Positions 50,862 to 60,191 of a stretch of 64,000 nucleotides of DNA are shown here, in pieces; positions within the stretch are counted from its first letter, which is position 1, and each line of letters opens with the position of its first letter. Below the pieces are notes generated by a model. That model was given only the letters and a program-made list of their open reading frames with translations. It did not search any database and was not told where the DNA came from. Location: contig CBDCHP010000002.1 of assembly GCA_965217265.1 (NCBI GenBank), positions 62,001 through 126,000 of the forward strand, read 5' to 3'. The translations under genes and the position numbers were made by a program. Source of the DNA: JAGRGG01 sp965217265. Its GTDB lineage: Bacteria > Pseudomonadota > Alphaproteobacteria > Geminicoccales > Geminicoccaceae.

Positions 50862-51640
50862 AGCAGGCGGACGGGATCGCCCGGGGCGACGACGCCCTCG
50901 GCCAGCACGGCGGCGTAGGTTCCGGCCGTGCCGCCGTGCGCCTTGAAGACGTGCCGCAGCAGCCCCGGCTGCTGCTCGCCCGTGTCGGGGTCGAGCGTGA
51001 TCATCTTGCACCGGGGGTCGCGCTCCAGGACCGCCACCTGCAGCCGTTCGCCGATCTGCAGCGTGCGGCCGACGAGATCGTCCTCGCGGTACGGGCGGGC
51101 GTCGTCCCAGTCGACGTAGAAGTTGGCGCGAAAGCGGCGGCGGTCGACGGGGACTCCTAGTTCGTCCGCGAGCCCGCGCGCCGAGGCGTTGCCGAACAAG
51201 GAGACCGGCCGGCAGTCGTAGTGGCCGCGCTCGCTGACGCTGAGCCGCACGGCGCAGCCCGCGCCGGCCTCGAGCTCGGCCTTGAGGTCAAGCGAGGCGA
51301 CCGGCAGCGTCCGCCCGTCCGGCGTCGTGACCTCGACGTCGAACGCGTCGGCGGCGGGAAAGACCGGCCGCACGCCGGGGGCCATGGCGAACGATTTGTC
51401 GAGTGCCACGGGAAGTGCGGCGGCGGCGCCGTCGCGAAAGCGCGGCCGGTAGAGCACGAGCCGCTCCAATTCCCGCCCGGTGAGCCAGGGAAACCCCTTC
51501 GGCCCGTCCTCGCGGACGAAGGCGTAGGTCCGATCGCCCATCATGCCGGCAAAGCCGACGAACGCGCGCGCCACCGCCTCGCCCGCCATGCTCTTCACCG
51601 GGTAGCGACAGACGGTCTCGATCGTGCCCAGCCGCTCCAC
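50858..51640 (-). CDS. MOSC-domain protein (YcbX-like)
   Basis: A 260-residue protein with an N-terminal beta-barrel segment (CRYPVKSMAGEAVARAFVGFAGMMGDRTYAFV) and a C-terminal MOSC core (DDLVGRTLQIGERLQVAVLERDPRCKMITLDPDTGEQ, shortened here) that binds molybdenum cofactor through the conserved Cys. YcbX-like enzymes reduce N-hydroxylated compounds. GTG 51640 is preceded by AAGGGGGAG. It shares the molybdenum theme with iorAB next door. Confidence 0.86.
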   Translation of the reverse strand: MERLGTIETVCRYPVKSMAGEAVARAFVGFAGMMGDRTYAFVREDGPKGFPWLTGRELERLVLYRPRFRDGAAAALPVALDKSFAMAPGVRPVFPAADAFDVEVTTPDGRTLPVASLDLKAELEAGAGCAVRLSVSERGHYDCRPVSLFGNASARGLADELGVPVDRRRFRANFYVDWDDARPYREDDLVGRTLQIGERLQVAVLERDPRCKMITLDPDTGEQQPGLLRHVFKAHGGTAGTYAAVLAEGVVAPGDPVRLL

Positions 51641-51783
51641 GGCGTTCTCCCCCTTGGACGTGTCGTTCCGCCCATTCGTCGCAGGTACGGCCGAAATGTC
51701 CACCGTCGCATCGCGGGGCCGCGTCTGCTCATAGTGCGGCCGTGGGCGGGGCCTCGTTCCGTTCGCGCGACGTTGCAGCGCCT

Positions 51784-51851
51784 CAATACAGCATCGCGCC
51801 GGCAGCGCCGCGCGCTCGGCGCGAGCCTTGGGACCCCAGAGCTTAGATCGG
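51784..51851 (-). pseudogene. Remnant of a PPOX-fold gene 3' end
   Basis: The minus frame encodes IRSKLWGPKARAERAALPA, matching IRSKLWQPEARAERKDLPS near the C-terminus of the intact gene at 54760. DNA identity is clear over 54855-54910. The two copies flank iorAB, suggesting a duplication around that operon. Confidence 0.65.
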
Positions 51852-51865
51852 ATCGGCGCCGGCCG

Positions 51866-54094
51866 TCAGATGACCTCGCCGAGGCGCTCGGCATCGAATG
51901 GGATCTCGCGCAGGCGACGGCCGGTCGCGTCGAACACGGCGTTGGCGATCGCGGCGGCGGTGGGGCCTTGCGCCGCCTCGCCCGTGCCCAGGAACGGCGC
52001 GCCGGGCCGGTCGATCACGTGCACCTCGACGCTCTGCGGGACCGCGGAGAAGCGCAGGATCGGGTAGTCGCTCCAGCCGGCCGAGGTCACGCCTTCGCGA
52101 CCGAAGCGGACACGCTCCAGAAGCGTCCAACTTGCCGACTGCACGATGCCGCCCTCGATCTGGTTGCGGATCCCGTCCGGGTTGACGGCTTGGCCGCTGT
52201 CGCAGGCCGCCACCGCGCGGATCAAGCCGACGCGCGGCGCCTCGGGCTCGACCGCCACCTCGAACGCGACGGCGCAGTAGGCGGCGAGGTTCTTATAGCG
52301 GGCGTAGGCGAAGCCGCGGCCCCGGTTGGGCTGGGGTTGCCAGTCGTTCCAGCCGAAGCGGTCGGCGGCGGTCCGCACCGCCTCGCGGGCGCGGGGGTCG
52401 TCGAGCCGGTCGAGGCGAAAGGCGACCGGGTCGGCCCCGGTCGCGCGCGCGATCTCGTCGACGAAGCTCTCCAGCGCGAAGACGTTGCCGTAGGCCCCGA
52501 GCGCGCGCAGGGCCGAGACCCGCAAGGGCATCTCGGGGATGAAGTGCTCGACGACGCGGGCGCGCGGCAAACGGTAGGGCGGCACCGCGTTGCGGTCGGC
52601 CCCACCCGCAGGCTGGGGGATGTTGACGGGCGCGGCCGGGGAAAAGCGCGCGGCGATCAGCCGGGCCGGCAACAGGTTCCCGGCCGGGCCCGGCCGGGTG
52701 ACGTGCGGCGTGCTCCACAGCTCGTAGCGCCAGTCGGCGACCTCGCCCGCGTCGGTCAGCGTCGCCTTGGCCGACATGAGCATGGCCGAGCCGTAGGGCT
52801 CCCACAGGTGTTCCTGCTCGCGCGTCCACTGCACGCGGACCGGCCGCCCCGGCAGCGCCCGGGCGACGAGTGCCGCGTCGGCCGCGGCGTCGTCGGCGCC
52901 GTTGTGGCCGTAGCAGCCGGCACCCTCCATGTGGATCACCCGCACGTCGGCGCGGTCCATGCCGAGCATCTCGGCGATCGCGTCGCGGTCGGGGTAGACG
53001 CCCTGGGTGTGGCTCCAGACCGTGAGCTTGTCGTCCTCGAACAGGCCGACGGCGCAGGACGGCCCGATCGAGCCGTGCATCTGGTAGGGGCGGCGGTACT
53101 CGGCCTCGATCACCCGTCCGGCGGGGGATGCCGCATCACTGCCGGTCTCGAAGATCACCCGGTCGTCGGACGGCAGCCCGCGCAGGTGCTCGAAGATGTC
53201 GGCCTCGGCGGGCAGCGCGTCGCCGCCGGACCAGGAGGCCGCCCCGGCGAGGGCCTCCATTGCCAGGATCGCCCGCCACTCGCCCGAGGCGACCACGGCG
53301 AGGTAGTCGCCGTCGCGCACGACCTTGACGACGCCGGGCATGGCCTCGACCGCCTTGGCGTCCAACGCGTCGAGGCGGGCCCCCGAGCGGGACGGGCGCA
53401 CGACGCGGGCGTGCAGCATACCCGGCAAGACGAGGTCTTGCACGTAAGCGGGCCGGCCTGTGAGCTTGGCCGGGATGTCGACGCGCGGCACCGACTGCCC
53501 GATCACGCCGTAGGTCTCGGGTTTTAGGAACGGGCCTTGGGGCTCGACGCGGACGTGGAGCACGTCGCCGCCGACGAGCTTGCCGTAGCTGATCGCGGCA
53601 CCCCCACCGCGCACGACGCCGTCTTCCACGGCGAGCGCCTTGACCGGCGCGCCGAGCCGCCCGGCGGCGAGGTCGAGCAGGATACGGCGGGCCTGGGCCG
53701 CGGCGTGCAAGATTGCCGTACCGCTCTCCTCCATCGAGTGGCTCGCGGCGGTATAGCCCTCGTCGGGGGTCTGCGCCGTGTCGGCGGTCAGCAAGTCGAT
53801 CCGCTTGAAGTCCACCTTGAGCTGCTCGGCCGCGACCTGCTGCAAGGCAGTCTTGATGCCCTGGCCCAGTTCGGCCTTGCCGGTGAAGACGGTAACGCTC
53901 TCGTCGGCGCCGACGCGGATCCACGAATCGAGCATCGGATGGTCGGTGAGGCTGCCCGATAGTTCGCCTCGACCGGCGACCTCGGCCTGGGCCAGAACCC
54001 CTTTGGGGAGGGCGGCGACGCCGACGACGAGCGCGCCCCCGGCCTTGAGCAGGGCGCGGCGGGAGATGTCGTGGCGGGATTCGAGCACGATCAT
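51866..54094 (-). CDS. iorB: Molybdopterin-binding hydroxylase large subunit (isoquinoline 1-oxidoreductase beta-like)
   Basis: A 742-residue periplasmic molybdoenzyme subunit with a twin-arginine leader (SRRALLKAGGALVVGVAALP, about residues 9-28). Motifs include VTVFTGKAELGQGIKTALQQ, QMHGSIGPSCAVGLFEDD, GAGCYGHNGADDAAADAAL and the C-terminal AQGPTAAAIANAVFDATGRRLREIPF, all of the IorB/aldehyde dehydrogenase group. The substrate is an aromatic or aldehyde compound, not predictable. ATG 54094; iorA ends five bases upstream. Confidence 0.86.
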   Translation of the reverse strand: MIVLESRHDISRRALLKAGGALVVGVAALPKGVLAQAEVAGRGELSGSLTDHPMLDSWIRVGADESVTVFTGKAELGQGIKTALQQVAAEQLKVDFKRIDLLTADTAQTPDEGYTAASHSMEESGTAILHAAAQARRILLDLAAGRLGAPVKALAVEDGVVRGGGAAISYGKLVGGDVLHVRVEPQGPFLKPETYGVIGQSVPRVDIPAKLTGRPAYVQDLVLPGMLHARVVRPSRSGARLDALDAKAVEAMPGVVKVVRDGDYLAVVASGEWRAILAMEALAGAASWSGGDALPAEADIFEHLRGLPSDDRVIFETGSDAASPAGRVIEAEYRRPYQMHGSIGPSCAVGLFEDDKLTVWSHTQGVYPDRDAIAEMLGMDRADVRVIHMEGAGCYGHNGADDAAADAALVARALPGRPVRVQWTREQEHLWEPYGSAMLMSAKATLTDAGEVADWRYELWSTPHVTRPGPAGNLLPARLIAARFSPAAPVNIPQPAGGADRNAVPPYRLPRARVVEHFIPEMPLRVSALRALGAYGNVFALESFVDEIARATGADPVAFRLDRLDDPRAREAVRTAADRFGWNDWQPQPNRGRGFAYARYKNLAAYCAVAFEVAVEPEAPRVGLIRAVAACDSGQAVNPDGIRNQIEGGIVQSASWTLLERVRFGREGVTSAGWSDYPILRFSAVPQSVEVHVIDRPGAPFLGTGEAAQGPTAAAIANAVFDATGRRLREIPFDAERLGEVI

Positions 54095-54098
54095 CGGT

Positions 54099-54569
54099 TC
54101 AGCCCTCCTCTTGCCGGAGATTTTCCGCCGCCCGGCGGACGGCGCGCAGGATGCGCATGTGCGTGCCGCAGCGGCAGAGGCTGGGCTCCAGCGCCCGCCG
54201 GATCGCGGTGTCGCTCGGGTCGCCATCGCGCGCCAGCAGGGCCTGCGCGTGCATGACCATCCCGGGGATGCAGTAGCCGCACTGCGCCGCCTGCTCGGCG
54301 ATGAACGCGGCTTGGACCGGTCCCGGCTCGTCGATCGTGCCGAGGCCTTCAAGGGTGGTGATCTCGCTGCCTTCAAGGCCGCCGACGGGCGTCAGGCAGG
54401 AGAAGATCGGCCGGCCGTCGCTCAAAACGGTGCACGCGCCGCACTGGCCTTGCCCGCAACCGTACTTCGCGGCGAACAGGCCCAAGTCGTTGCGCAGCAC
54501 GTAGAGCAGCGGCGTGTCCGGCTCGGCGTCGACCTCGACGCGGCGGCGGTTGACGGTGAGCGTGGTCAT
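54099..54569 (-). CDS. iorA: [2Fe-2S] subunit of molybdenum hydroxylase (isoquinoline 1-oxidoreductase alpha-like)
   Basis: A 156-residue electron-transfer subunit with a plant-type cluster (KYGCGQGQCGACTVLSDG) and a four-helix-type second cluster (AAQCGYCIPGMVMHAQALL ... SLCRCGTHMRIL). ATG 54569 is preceded by GGGAGGG. It forms an operon with iorB. Electrons probably go to a cytochrome c in the periplasm, as in other IorAB systems, but none is adjacent. Confidence 0.9.
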   Translation of the reverse strand: MTTLTVNRRRVEVDAEPDTPLLYVLRNDLGLFAAKYGCGQGQCGACTVLSDGRPIFSCLTPVGGLEGSEITTLEGLGTIDEPGPVQAAFIAEQAAQCGYCIPGMVMHAQALLARDGDPSDTAIRRALEPSLCRCGTHMRILRAVRRAAENLRQEEG

Positions 54570-54759
54570 CGAGGTTCCCTCCCGGCCGCGCCGCAGTCTC
54601 CTCGGTGATACGACCACACGACATGGCAATCGAGCGCTAGCGCCCCCCGGCCGTCCGATCAAGGCAACGCAGGCGCGATCGAGGGCCGTTTTACGCCCAA
54701 GGGGCGACGCGGCCGGACGCGAAACGGCTTTTCGGCCTCGATCTTCGCTCCGATCGGCC

Positions 54760-55407
54760 TCAGTACAGCGTCGCCCCCTGCCGCTCGGGAAGATCCGCGT
54801 CGTAGGCGTCGGCGTCGAAATCCCCCCGCGCGCCTTTGAGCATCGCGCCCGCCGAGGGTAGGTCCTTGCGCTCGGCGCGGGCCTCGGGCTGCCAGAGCTT
54901 GGAGCGGATCAAGGCGCGGGCGCACTGGAAGTAGACGGTCTCGATCTCGATGCGCAGGACCGTCGCCGGCGCCTTGCCGTCGACGGCGAAGCTCTCCAGC
55001 AGGGCAGGGTCGGTCGTGATCGTGGCCCGCCCGTTGAGGCGCAGCGTCTCGTCGACGCCGGGAACGAGGAAGAGGAGGGCCACGCGGGGATCGACGACGA
55101 GGTTGCGCAGCGTGTCGAGGCGGTTGTTGCCGCGCCGGTCCGGCAGCGCCAGCGTCCGCTCGTCCAAGACCCGAACGAAGCCGGGCGCGTCGCCGCGCGG
55201 CGAGGCGTCGAGGCCGTCCGGGCCGAGGCTGGCGAGGACGACGAAGGGTGCTGCCTCGATCAGGCGCCGGTAGGCCGGCGTCAGGCGGTCGGTCTCCTTG
55301 GTCAACGACGCTTGGGCGGGCCGGCCGTAGAGGTCGAGCAGCCCGGCCTCGTCCGTCACGGCGTGCCGATCGCCGCCCTGCGCCGCGTCGGCTCGGTCGA
55401 TCTCCAT
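54760..55407 (-). CDS. Pyridoxamine 5'-phosphate oxidase-fold flavoprotein
   Basis: A 215-residue FMN-binding split-barrel protein (PFVVLASLGPDGLDASPRGDAPGFV, DRRGNNRLDTLRNLVVDPRVALLFLVPG, LRLNGRATITTD). The MSMEG_1061-like subgroup typically has a C-terminal ARALIRSKLWQPE segment, as here. Activity unknown. ATG 55407 has AGGAAG upstream. Confidence 0.85.
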   Translation of the reverse strand: MEIDRADAAQGGDRHAVTDEAGLLDLYGRPAQASLTKETDRLTPAYRRLIEAAPFVVLASLGPDGLDASPRGDAPGFVRVLDERTLALPDRRGNNRLDTLRNLVVDPRVALLFLVPGVDETLRLNGRATITTDPALLESFAVDGKAPATVLRIEIETVYFQCARALIRSKLWQPEARAERKDLPSAGAMLKGARGDFDADAYDADLPERQGATLY

Positions 55408-55690
55408 CGGGCTTCCTCTCGTCTCGGGTGCCATGCCCCCCTGCGGGACAATGTCGTGCCCGGCCACGGGGCAAGAACGGGACCCGCGGGCACCGGCAGG
55501 ACGACCGTCCTCTGGTAGAGCGGTCAAGCCAATGAAGACGACGGCGAACAAATTTTATTCCATGAAACTATTTATTCCACAATAATGCGAAGTTTTTTAG
55601 CGAATAACTCCAATTTCAAGATTTAAAAAACGACCCTTTGTAAATTACAAAGCGAATATCATTCCATATTAAACAACTCAAGGATACCAA

Positions 55691-56929
55691 GTGCGTCCGA
55701 TCCCAACCCTCGCCCGCCGGATCCTCCCCCTCGCCCTCGCCGCCGCCCTCCTGTCCCCGCCCGCCGCCGCGTCCCCGGCCAGGATCGCGCCCGAGCGCTC
55801 CGGCCTGCCCTGGGCCTCGGGCATGTCCTGCTTCGATCGTTCGTGGAGCCGGCAGCCGCAGCTCGAGGCGTGGCGCGGGCGCAAGCTCGACGTCGTCAAG
55901 GGCTGGGCGCCGCGCAAGGACTGGGCCTCGATGCTCAAATGGTTCAAGGGCGGCGGCCTGAAGTCGCTCAAAGAGAGCGGCGCCCGGCTCGCGATCGGCG
56001 TCACGCCCGTGCCCGACAAGGTAGAGCGGAGCTTCGACGCCTGCGCGTCCGGCGCCTTTGACAGCTACTTTCGCGCGATCGGCCGGATCCTCGTCGACCG
56101 CGGCGTGCCGAACACCATCATCCGCCTCGCCTGGGAGGCCAACGGCAGTTGGTTTCCCTGGAGCGCCGGCAAGGACCCCGAAGGCTACAAGCAATGCTTT
56201 CGCCAAGCGGCCGAGACGATCAAGGGGGTGGACAAGCGCCTGTTGATCGAGTGGCCGATGGCCGGCAAGGGCCACCTGCCGTTCTCGGTCGAGCGCATCT
56301 ACCCCGGCGACGACGTCGTCGACATCGTCGGCATCACGCTCTACGACCGCTACCCGACGGCGACGACGCAAGCGGTCTGGGACGACCTCTACATGAAGAC
56401 GCACTTGGGCGGCCCCTACGGCCCCGGTGCTTGGGTCGAATTCGCCAAGCGGCACGGTAAGCCGCTCGGCATCGGCGAGTGGGGCGTGTCCGACGGCTTC
56501 AAGCCGGGCGTCGGCAGCGACAATCCCCTCTTCATCGAGAACGTGTTCGCCTTCTTCGCCCGCAACGCCGGCCATATCGCCTACGAGACCTACTACAACT
56601 GCCAAGAAAACGGCATCTACCGGCTCTACCCGAAAGCCGCCAACCCCAAGGCGTCGAGCGCCTACCAGCGGCTGTGGCGCGCCGGACCCAAGGCGGTGAC
56701 GCTGCGCCGAGCGCCCGAGCCCCTAGCACCCGAGGCGGCCGACGCCGTGCGCTACCTGGAGTGGTTTCAAAAGAACGTCCGCCAGGGCCGAGCGGCCAAG
56801 GCGAGCAAGCACTGGACCCTCTACGTCGCCGCCGCCAAGAGGGCCGGGTTGCCGCTCTGGCAACGCTGGGCCGTCAAGGCCGAGGTGCGCAAGGGTGCCA
56901 AGGTCTCGGCGCTGAGCGCGCCGGGGTGA
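55691..56929 (+). CDS. GH26-like secreted glycoside hydrolase (beta-mannanase type)
   Basis: A 412-residue secreted protein with a signal peptide (about 1-27). Its TIM-barrel-like domain has IIRLAWEANGSWFPWSAGKDPEGY with the putative acid/base Glu, and KPLGIGEWGVSDGF with the putative nucleophile Glu, the GH26 pattern. A basic C-terminal extension (about 330-412) is unknown. The start is GTG 55691 behind AAGGA, following 280 AT-rich bases without a gene. The TGA stop is part of the next element. Confidence 0.75.
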   Translation: MRPIPTLARRILPLALAAALLSPPAAASPARIAPERSGLPWASGMSCFDRSWSRQPQLEAWRGRKLDVVKGWAPRKDWASMLKWFKGGGLKSLKESGARLAIGVTPVPDKVERSFDACASGAFDSYFRAIGRILVDRGVPNTIIRLAWEANGSWFPWSAGKDPEGYKQCFRQAAETIKGVDKRLLIEWPMAGKGHLPFSVERIYPGDDVVDIVGITLYDRYPTATTQAVWDDLYMKTHLGGPYGPGAWVEFAKRHGKPLGIGEWGVSDGFKPGVGSDNPLFIENVFAFFARNAGHIAYETYYNCQENGIYRLYPKAANPKASSAYQRLWRAGPKAVTLRRAPEPLAPEAADAVRYLEWFQKNVRQGRAAKASKHWTLYVAAAKRAGLPLWQRWAVKAEVRKGAKVSALSAPG

Positions 56930-57072
56930 ACGCTCCGCGTGCGCTGACGCGGGGTCTTCTTTTTTCTCTTTTTTGCTATTTGTCTCCGGACTTGGCCTCA
57001 GCATCGAAGCCAGCCTCGGGCAAAGTAAAAAAGAAGAAGAAAAGACCGCGCGTCAGCGCACGCGAAGCGTTC
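56928..57072. repeat. Palindromic intergenic element (full), convergent junction
   Basis: Begins within the stop codon of the glycosidase gene (GGTGAACGCTCCGCG) and ends GCGCACGCGAAGCGTTC two bases before the symporter stop region. It serves both convergent genes. Confidence 0.85.
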
Positions 57073-57073
57073 C

Positions 57074-58537
57074 TCAAGCCTCGACGAACTCTCTTACCAC
57101 TTCCTCGTCGTGCGCCCGCGTCATCAGGCTGACGCCGACGAAGACGGCGAGGTTGGCGATCAGGCCGACGATGCCGGGGTTGATGTCGAAGGGGCCCGGC
57201 CCGGGGGTTAGGGTCAGGTAGAAGTTGATCACGACGCCGACGACGAGGCCGGCGATGGCGCCCTGCTTGGTGCCGCGCCGCCAATAAAGCGCGCCGTAGA
57301 CGGCCGGCGCGAACTGGACGATCGAGCCGTAGGCGCCGACCAGGAGTTGGACCAAGCCTTGCGAGCCGAAGATGGTGAGGTAGTAGGCGACGGCGCCGAT
57401 GCCGACGACCGAGCCGCGCATCAGCCAGATCTCGGTCCGCTCGGTGATCGAGGGCACCGCGCGACGCGCGACGTCGCGGCCGAACGAGACCGAGGCCGCG
57501 TGCGTGATCGCGTCCGAGGACGACATCGCGGCGGCGAGCGCGCCCGCCCCGATCAGGCCGTAGACGAGCCCGCCCGCACCCATGTGCTCGACGACGAGGT
57601 AGGGGAGCAGCCGATCGGGCGTGCCGACCTCGTCCATCGTCACGACGCCGATCGCGGCGAAGCCGATGAACAGGATCGGGATGAGGAACAGCGCGAAGGC
57701 GGGATACGCCAGCACCGTCTGCTTCATCCGCCGCTCGTCGGTGGCGTAGGCCTTGGTGAACAAATGCGGCCACATCAAAAAGCCGACGCCCGAGACCAGG
57801 ATCACCGTCGAGTAGGCCATGCCCGACATCGGCGAGTTCTCCTTGCCGATGGTGAGGAAGTCCGGCCGCTCGGCGATGATCTGATCGAACATCGGCGTCA
57901 CGCCGCCGTGCAGCGCCTGGACGAGGTAGAGCCCGACCACCCAGGCGACGATCAGCATCAGCAAGCCCTGCAAGACGTCGCTCCAGGCGGCCCCCCGCAC
58001 GCCGCTGGTGGCGACGTAGACGACGACGATGCCGTACGCCAAGAGGGCGCCGAACCAGAACGGGATCGCGCCCTCGGTCATCACCTCGGCGACGTAGGCC
58101 ATGCCCTTGATCTGCAAGGTGAGGTACTGGATGAAGGCCAAGACGGCGACGATGCCGGCGATGATCGCCAGCGCGCGCGACTGGTAGCGGGCGCCGAGCA
58201 GGTCGCCCATGGTGACGAAGTCGAACTTGGCGCCGATCCGCCCGGTCTTCGGCCCCATGACGTACCAGGGCAGGATGCCGATGCAGGTGTAGGCCAGGAT
58301 GTAGAACGACGCGGCACCCCGCTCGAAGGCCCAGCCGGGTCCGCCGAGGAAGGAAAAGGCGCTGAACACCGCGCCGCCCATCAAGAACCACATGACGATG
58401 AGGCCGAGGCCCCGGTCGGCGACGGCGTACTCCGAGACCGAGAAGAACGAGCGCCCGCGCCCGGCCGCGACGCCGATCGCAAAAGCGAGCACGAGGTAGG
58501 CCGCCATGGCGAGGAGCGCCACCAGCCAGTCGTCCAT
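57074..58537 (-). CDS. Sodium:solute symporter (SSS family)
   Basis: A 487-residue inner-membrane transporter with 13 helices and SSS features (GPGWAFERGAASFYILAYTCIG, GRIGAKFDFVTMGDLLGARY, GVRGAAWSDVLQGLLMLIVAW, GALAAAMSSSDAITHAASVSFGRDV). Close to bacterial monocarboxylate or amino-acid-type carriers; the substrate is probably linked to the M20D amidohydrolase upstream. ATG 58537 follows the small membrane gene with one base between stop and start. Confidence 0.88.
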   Translation of the reverse strand: MDDWLVALLAMAAYLVLAFAIGVAAGRGRSFFSVSEYAVADRGLGLIVMWFLMGGAVFSAFSFLGGPGWAFERGAASFYILAYTCIGILPWYVMGPKTGRIGAKFDFVTMGDLLGARYQSRALAIIAGIVAVLAFIQYLTLQIKGMAYVAEVMTEGAIPFWFGALLAYGIVVVYVATSGVRGAAWSDVLQGLLMLIVAWVVGLYLVQALHGGVTPMFDQIIAERPDFLTIGKENSPMSGMAYSTVILVSGVGFLMWPHLFTKAYATDERRMKQTVLAYPAFALFLIPILFIGFAAIGVVTMDEVGTPDRLLPYLVVEHMGAGGLVYGLIGAGALAAAMSSSDAITHAASVSFGRDVARRAVPSITERTEIWLMRGSVVGIGAVAYYLTIFGSQGLVQLLVGAYGSIVQFAPAVYGALYWRRGTKQGAIAGLVVGVVINFYLTLTPGPGPFDINPGIVGLIANLAVFVGVSLMTRAHDEEVVREFVEA

Positions 58538-58538
58538 G

Positions 58539-58778
58539 TCAGGCTTCCTTCTTGGCGTCGGGCTCGTCCATCAGGTAGAGGGCGACGATCCCGACCATGC
58601 TGACGAAGATCCAGAAGATCACCCAGGCGAACGAGAACGGCAGGCCCAGGATCCGCGGCTCGACCGCGTTGCCGAGCGCGAACAGGGGGAAGACCTGCAC
58701 CAGCACCATGAGGGCGACGAAGACGATGTAGACCCGCTGCACGCGGGTCCTTCGCCTCAGCTTGGCGTCCGTGTCCAA
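58539..58778 (-). CDS. Small two-helix membrane protein paired with SSS symporter
   Basis: A 79-residue protein with two helices (about 16-34 and 49-70) and charged ends, DUF3311-like. These small subunits routinely precede SSS symporters. TTG 58778 is the best start, with GAGGGAG nine bases upstream. It is 40 bases after the amidohydrolase stop and directly before the symporter. Confidence 0.75.
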   Translation of the reverse strand: MDTDAKLRRRTRVQRVYIVFVALMVLVQVFPLFALGNAVEPRILGLPFSFAWVIFWIFVSMVGIVALYLMDEPDAKKEA

Positions 58779-58818
58779 GGCCGGCGTCTCCCTCTTGTCG
58801 GTGTTGGCTTCGATGGGG

Positions 58819-59985
58819 TCAGCCGAGCGGCAGGGCGCGCTCGGCGAGCGTCGCCCAGTAGCTGGCCCCCACCGGCAGGATCGCGTCGTTGAAGTCGTAG
58901 TGCGGGCTGTGCAGCGGCGGCGTATCCTCGCCGGAGCCGATCCAGGCGTAGGCGCCGGGCGCCTTTTCCAGCATGAAGGCGAAGTCCTCCGCCCCCATCG
59001 ACGGCGCCAAGTTCCACGCCGTCCGCTCCCCGCCGACGGTCTCGGCCGCGACGTCGCGCGCGAACGCCGCCTCGATCGCGGTGTTGATCGTCGCCGGGTA
59101 GCCGCGCTCGTAGGCCGTCCTCGCCTCGGCGCCGAAGGCGGCCGCGATCCCGCTCGCGATCCGCTCGATGCCGCGCTCGGCCCTGGCACGGACCGCCTCA
59201 TCAAAGGCGCGGACCGTGCCGCTCAAGACCGCCGTCTCGGGGATGACGTTGTCGGCCTCGCCGGCGTGAACCTGGGTCACGCTGACGACGAGCGCGTCGG
59301 TCGCCTTGGTCTCGCGCGATACCAAGCCTTGCAGCGCCACCACGGTCTGCGCCGCGATCAGGACCGGGTCGGTGCCGAGGTAGGGCATCGCCGCGTGGGC
59401 GCCCCTGCCGGTGATGTGGACCTCGAACGTGTCCATCGAGGCCATCACCGCGCCCTCGTGCAGCGCCATCGCGCCGGCTTCCATGCCCGGCCAGTTGTGC
59501 AGCCCGTAGACCGAGCGCATCGCGAATCGCTCGAACATCCCCTCCTCGACCATCACCCGCCCGCCGCCGGCCTGCTCCTCGGCCGGCTGGAAGATCAAGT
59601 AGACGGTGCCCTTGAAGGCGCGCGTCGCCGCCAGGTGCTTGGCCGCCCCGAGCAGCATCGCCGTGTGGCCGTCGTGGCCGCAGGCGTGCATCTTGCCGGG
59701 GTGCTTGGAGGCGTGGGCGAGGTTGGTCGCCTCGTGCATGGGCAAGGCGTCCATGTCGGCGCGCAGCCCGATCGCCCCGCCCCCGCCTTGGCCCCGCACC
59801 ACCCCGACGACGCCGGTGCGGCCGACCTTCTCGTGCACCTCGTCGAGGCCGAACGCGCGCAAGCGCTCGGCGACGAAGGCCGCCGTCGCGTGCTCCTCGA
59901 AGGCCAGTTCGGGGTGCTGGTGCAGGTGCCGCCGCCACGCGGTCAGCTCGTCCTGATAGGCGTCGATCTCGGGCTTCGTCGTCAT
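58819..59985 (-). CDS. M20D-family amidohydrolase (hippurate/IAA-amino acid hydrolase type)
   Basis: A 388-residue cytosolic metal-dependent deacylase. Metal ligands are seen in GKMHACGHDGHTAMLLGAA, FQPAEEQAGGG, SVYGLHNWPG and PSMGAEDFAFM. The family cleaves N-acyl amino acids. First in a three-gene operon with a small membrane protein and an SSS symporter, which likely imports the substrate. ATG 59985. Confidence 0.9.
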   Translation of the reverse strand: MTTKPEIDAYQDELTAWRRHLHQHPELAFEEHATAAFVAERLRAFGLDEVHEKVGRTGVVGVVRGQGGGGAIGLRADMDALPMHEATNLAHASKHPGKMHACGHDGHTAMLLGAAKHLAATRAFKGTVYLIFQPAEEQAGGGRVMVEEGMFERFAMRSVYGLHNWPGMEAGAMALHEGAVMASMDTFEVHITGRGAHAAMPYLGTDPVLIAAQTVVALQGLVSRETKATDALVVSVTQVHAGEADNVIPETAVLSGTVRAFDEAVRARAERGIERIASGIAAAFGAEARTAYERGYPATINTAIEAAFARDVAAETVGGERTAWNLAPSMGAEDFAFMLEKAPGAYAWIGSGEDTPPLHSPHYDFNDAILPVGASYWATLAERALPLG

Positions 59986-60043
59986 GCGCTTACCCCCTCG
60001 TTCTCGAACACGATCCTAAGGCGATAAAGCGTTCCCGCAATGA

Positions 60044-60188
60044 TGAACGCTTGCGCGTCCGCCGCGCGGGGCTTTTCTTCTTTTTTGCCACTGTTAACGC
60101 AGGAGGCCGGCCGCGGCGCCGAGGGCTAGCCTCGGACAAAGAGAAAAAGAGAAAAAAGAAAGCCCCGCGCCGCGGACGCGAAGCGTTC
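60044..60188. repeat. Palindromic intergenic element (full)
   Basis: A 145-base copy with ends GAACGCTTGCGCGTCCGC and GCGGACGCGAAGCGTTC; the centre holds GTTAACGCAGGAGGCCGGCC and GAGGGCTAGCCTCGG. It lies between the amidohydrolase start and the psiE stop. Confidence 0.85.
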
Positions 60189-60191
60189 AGC

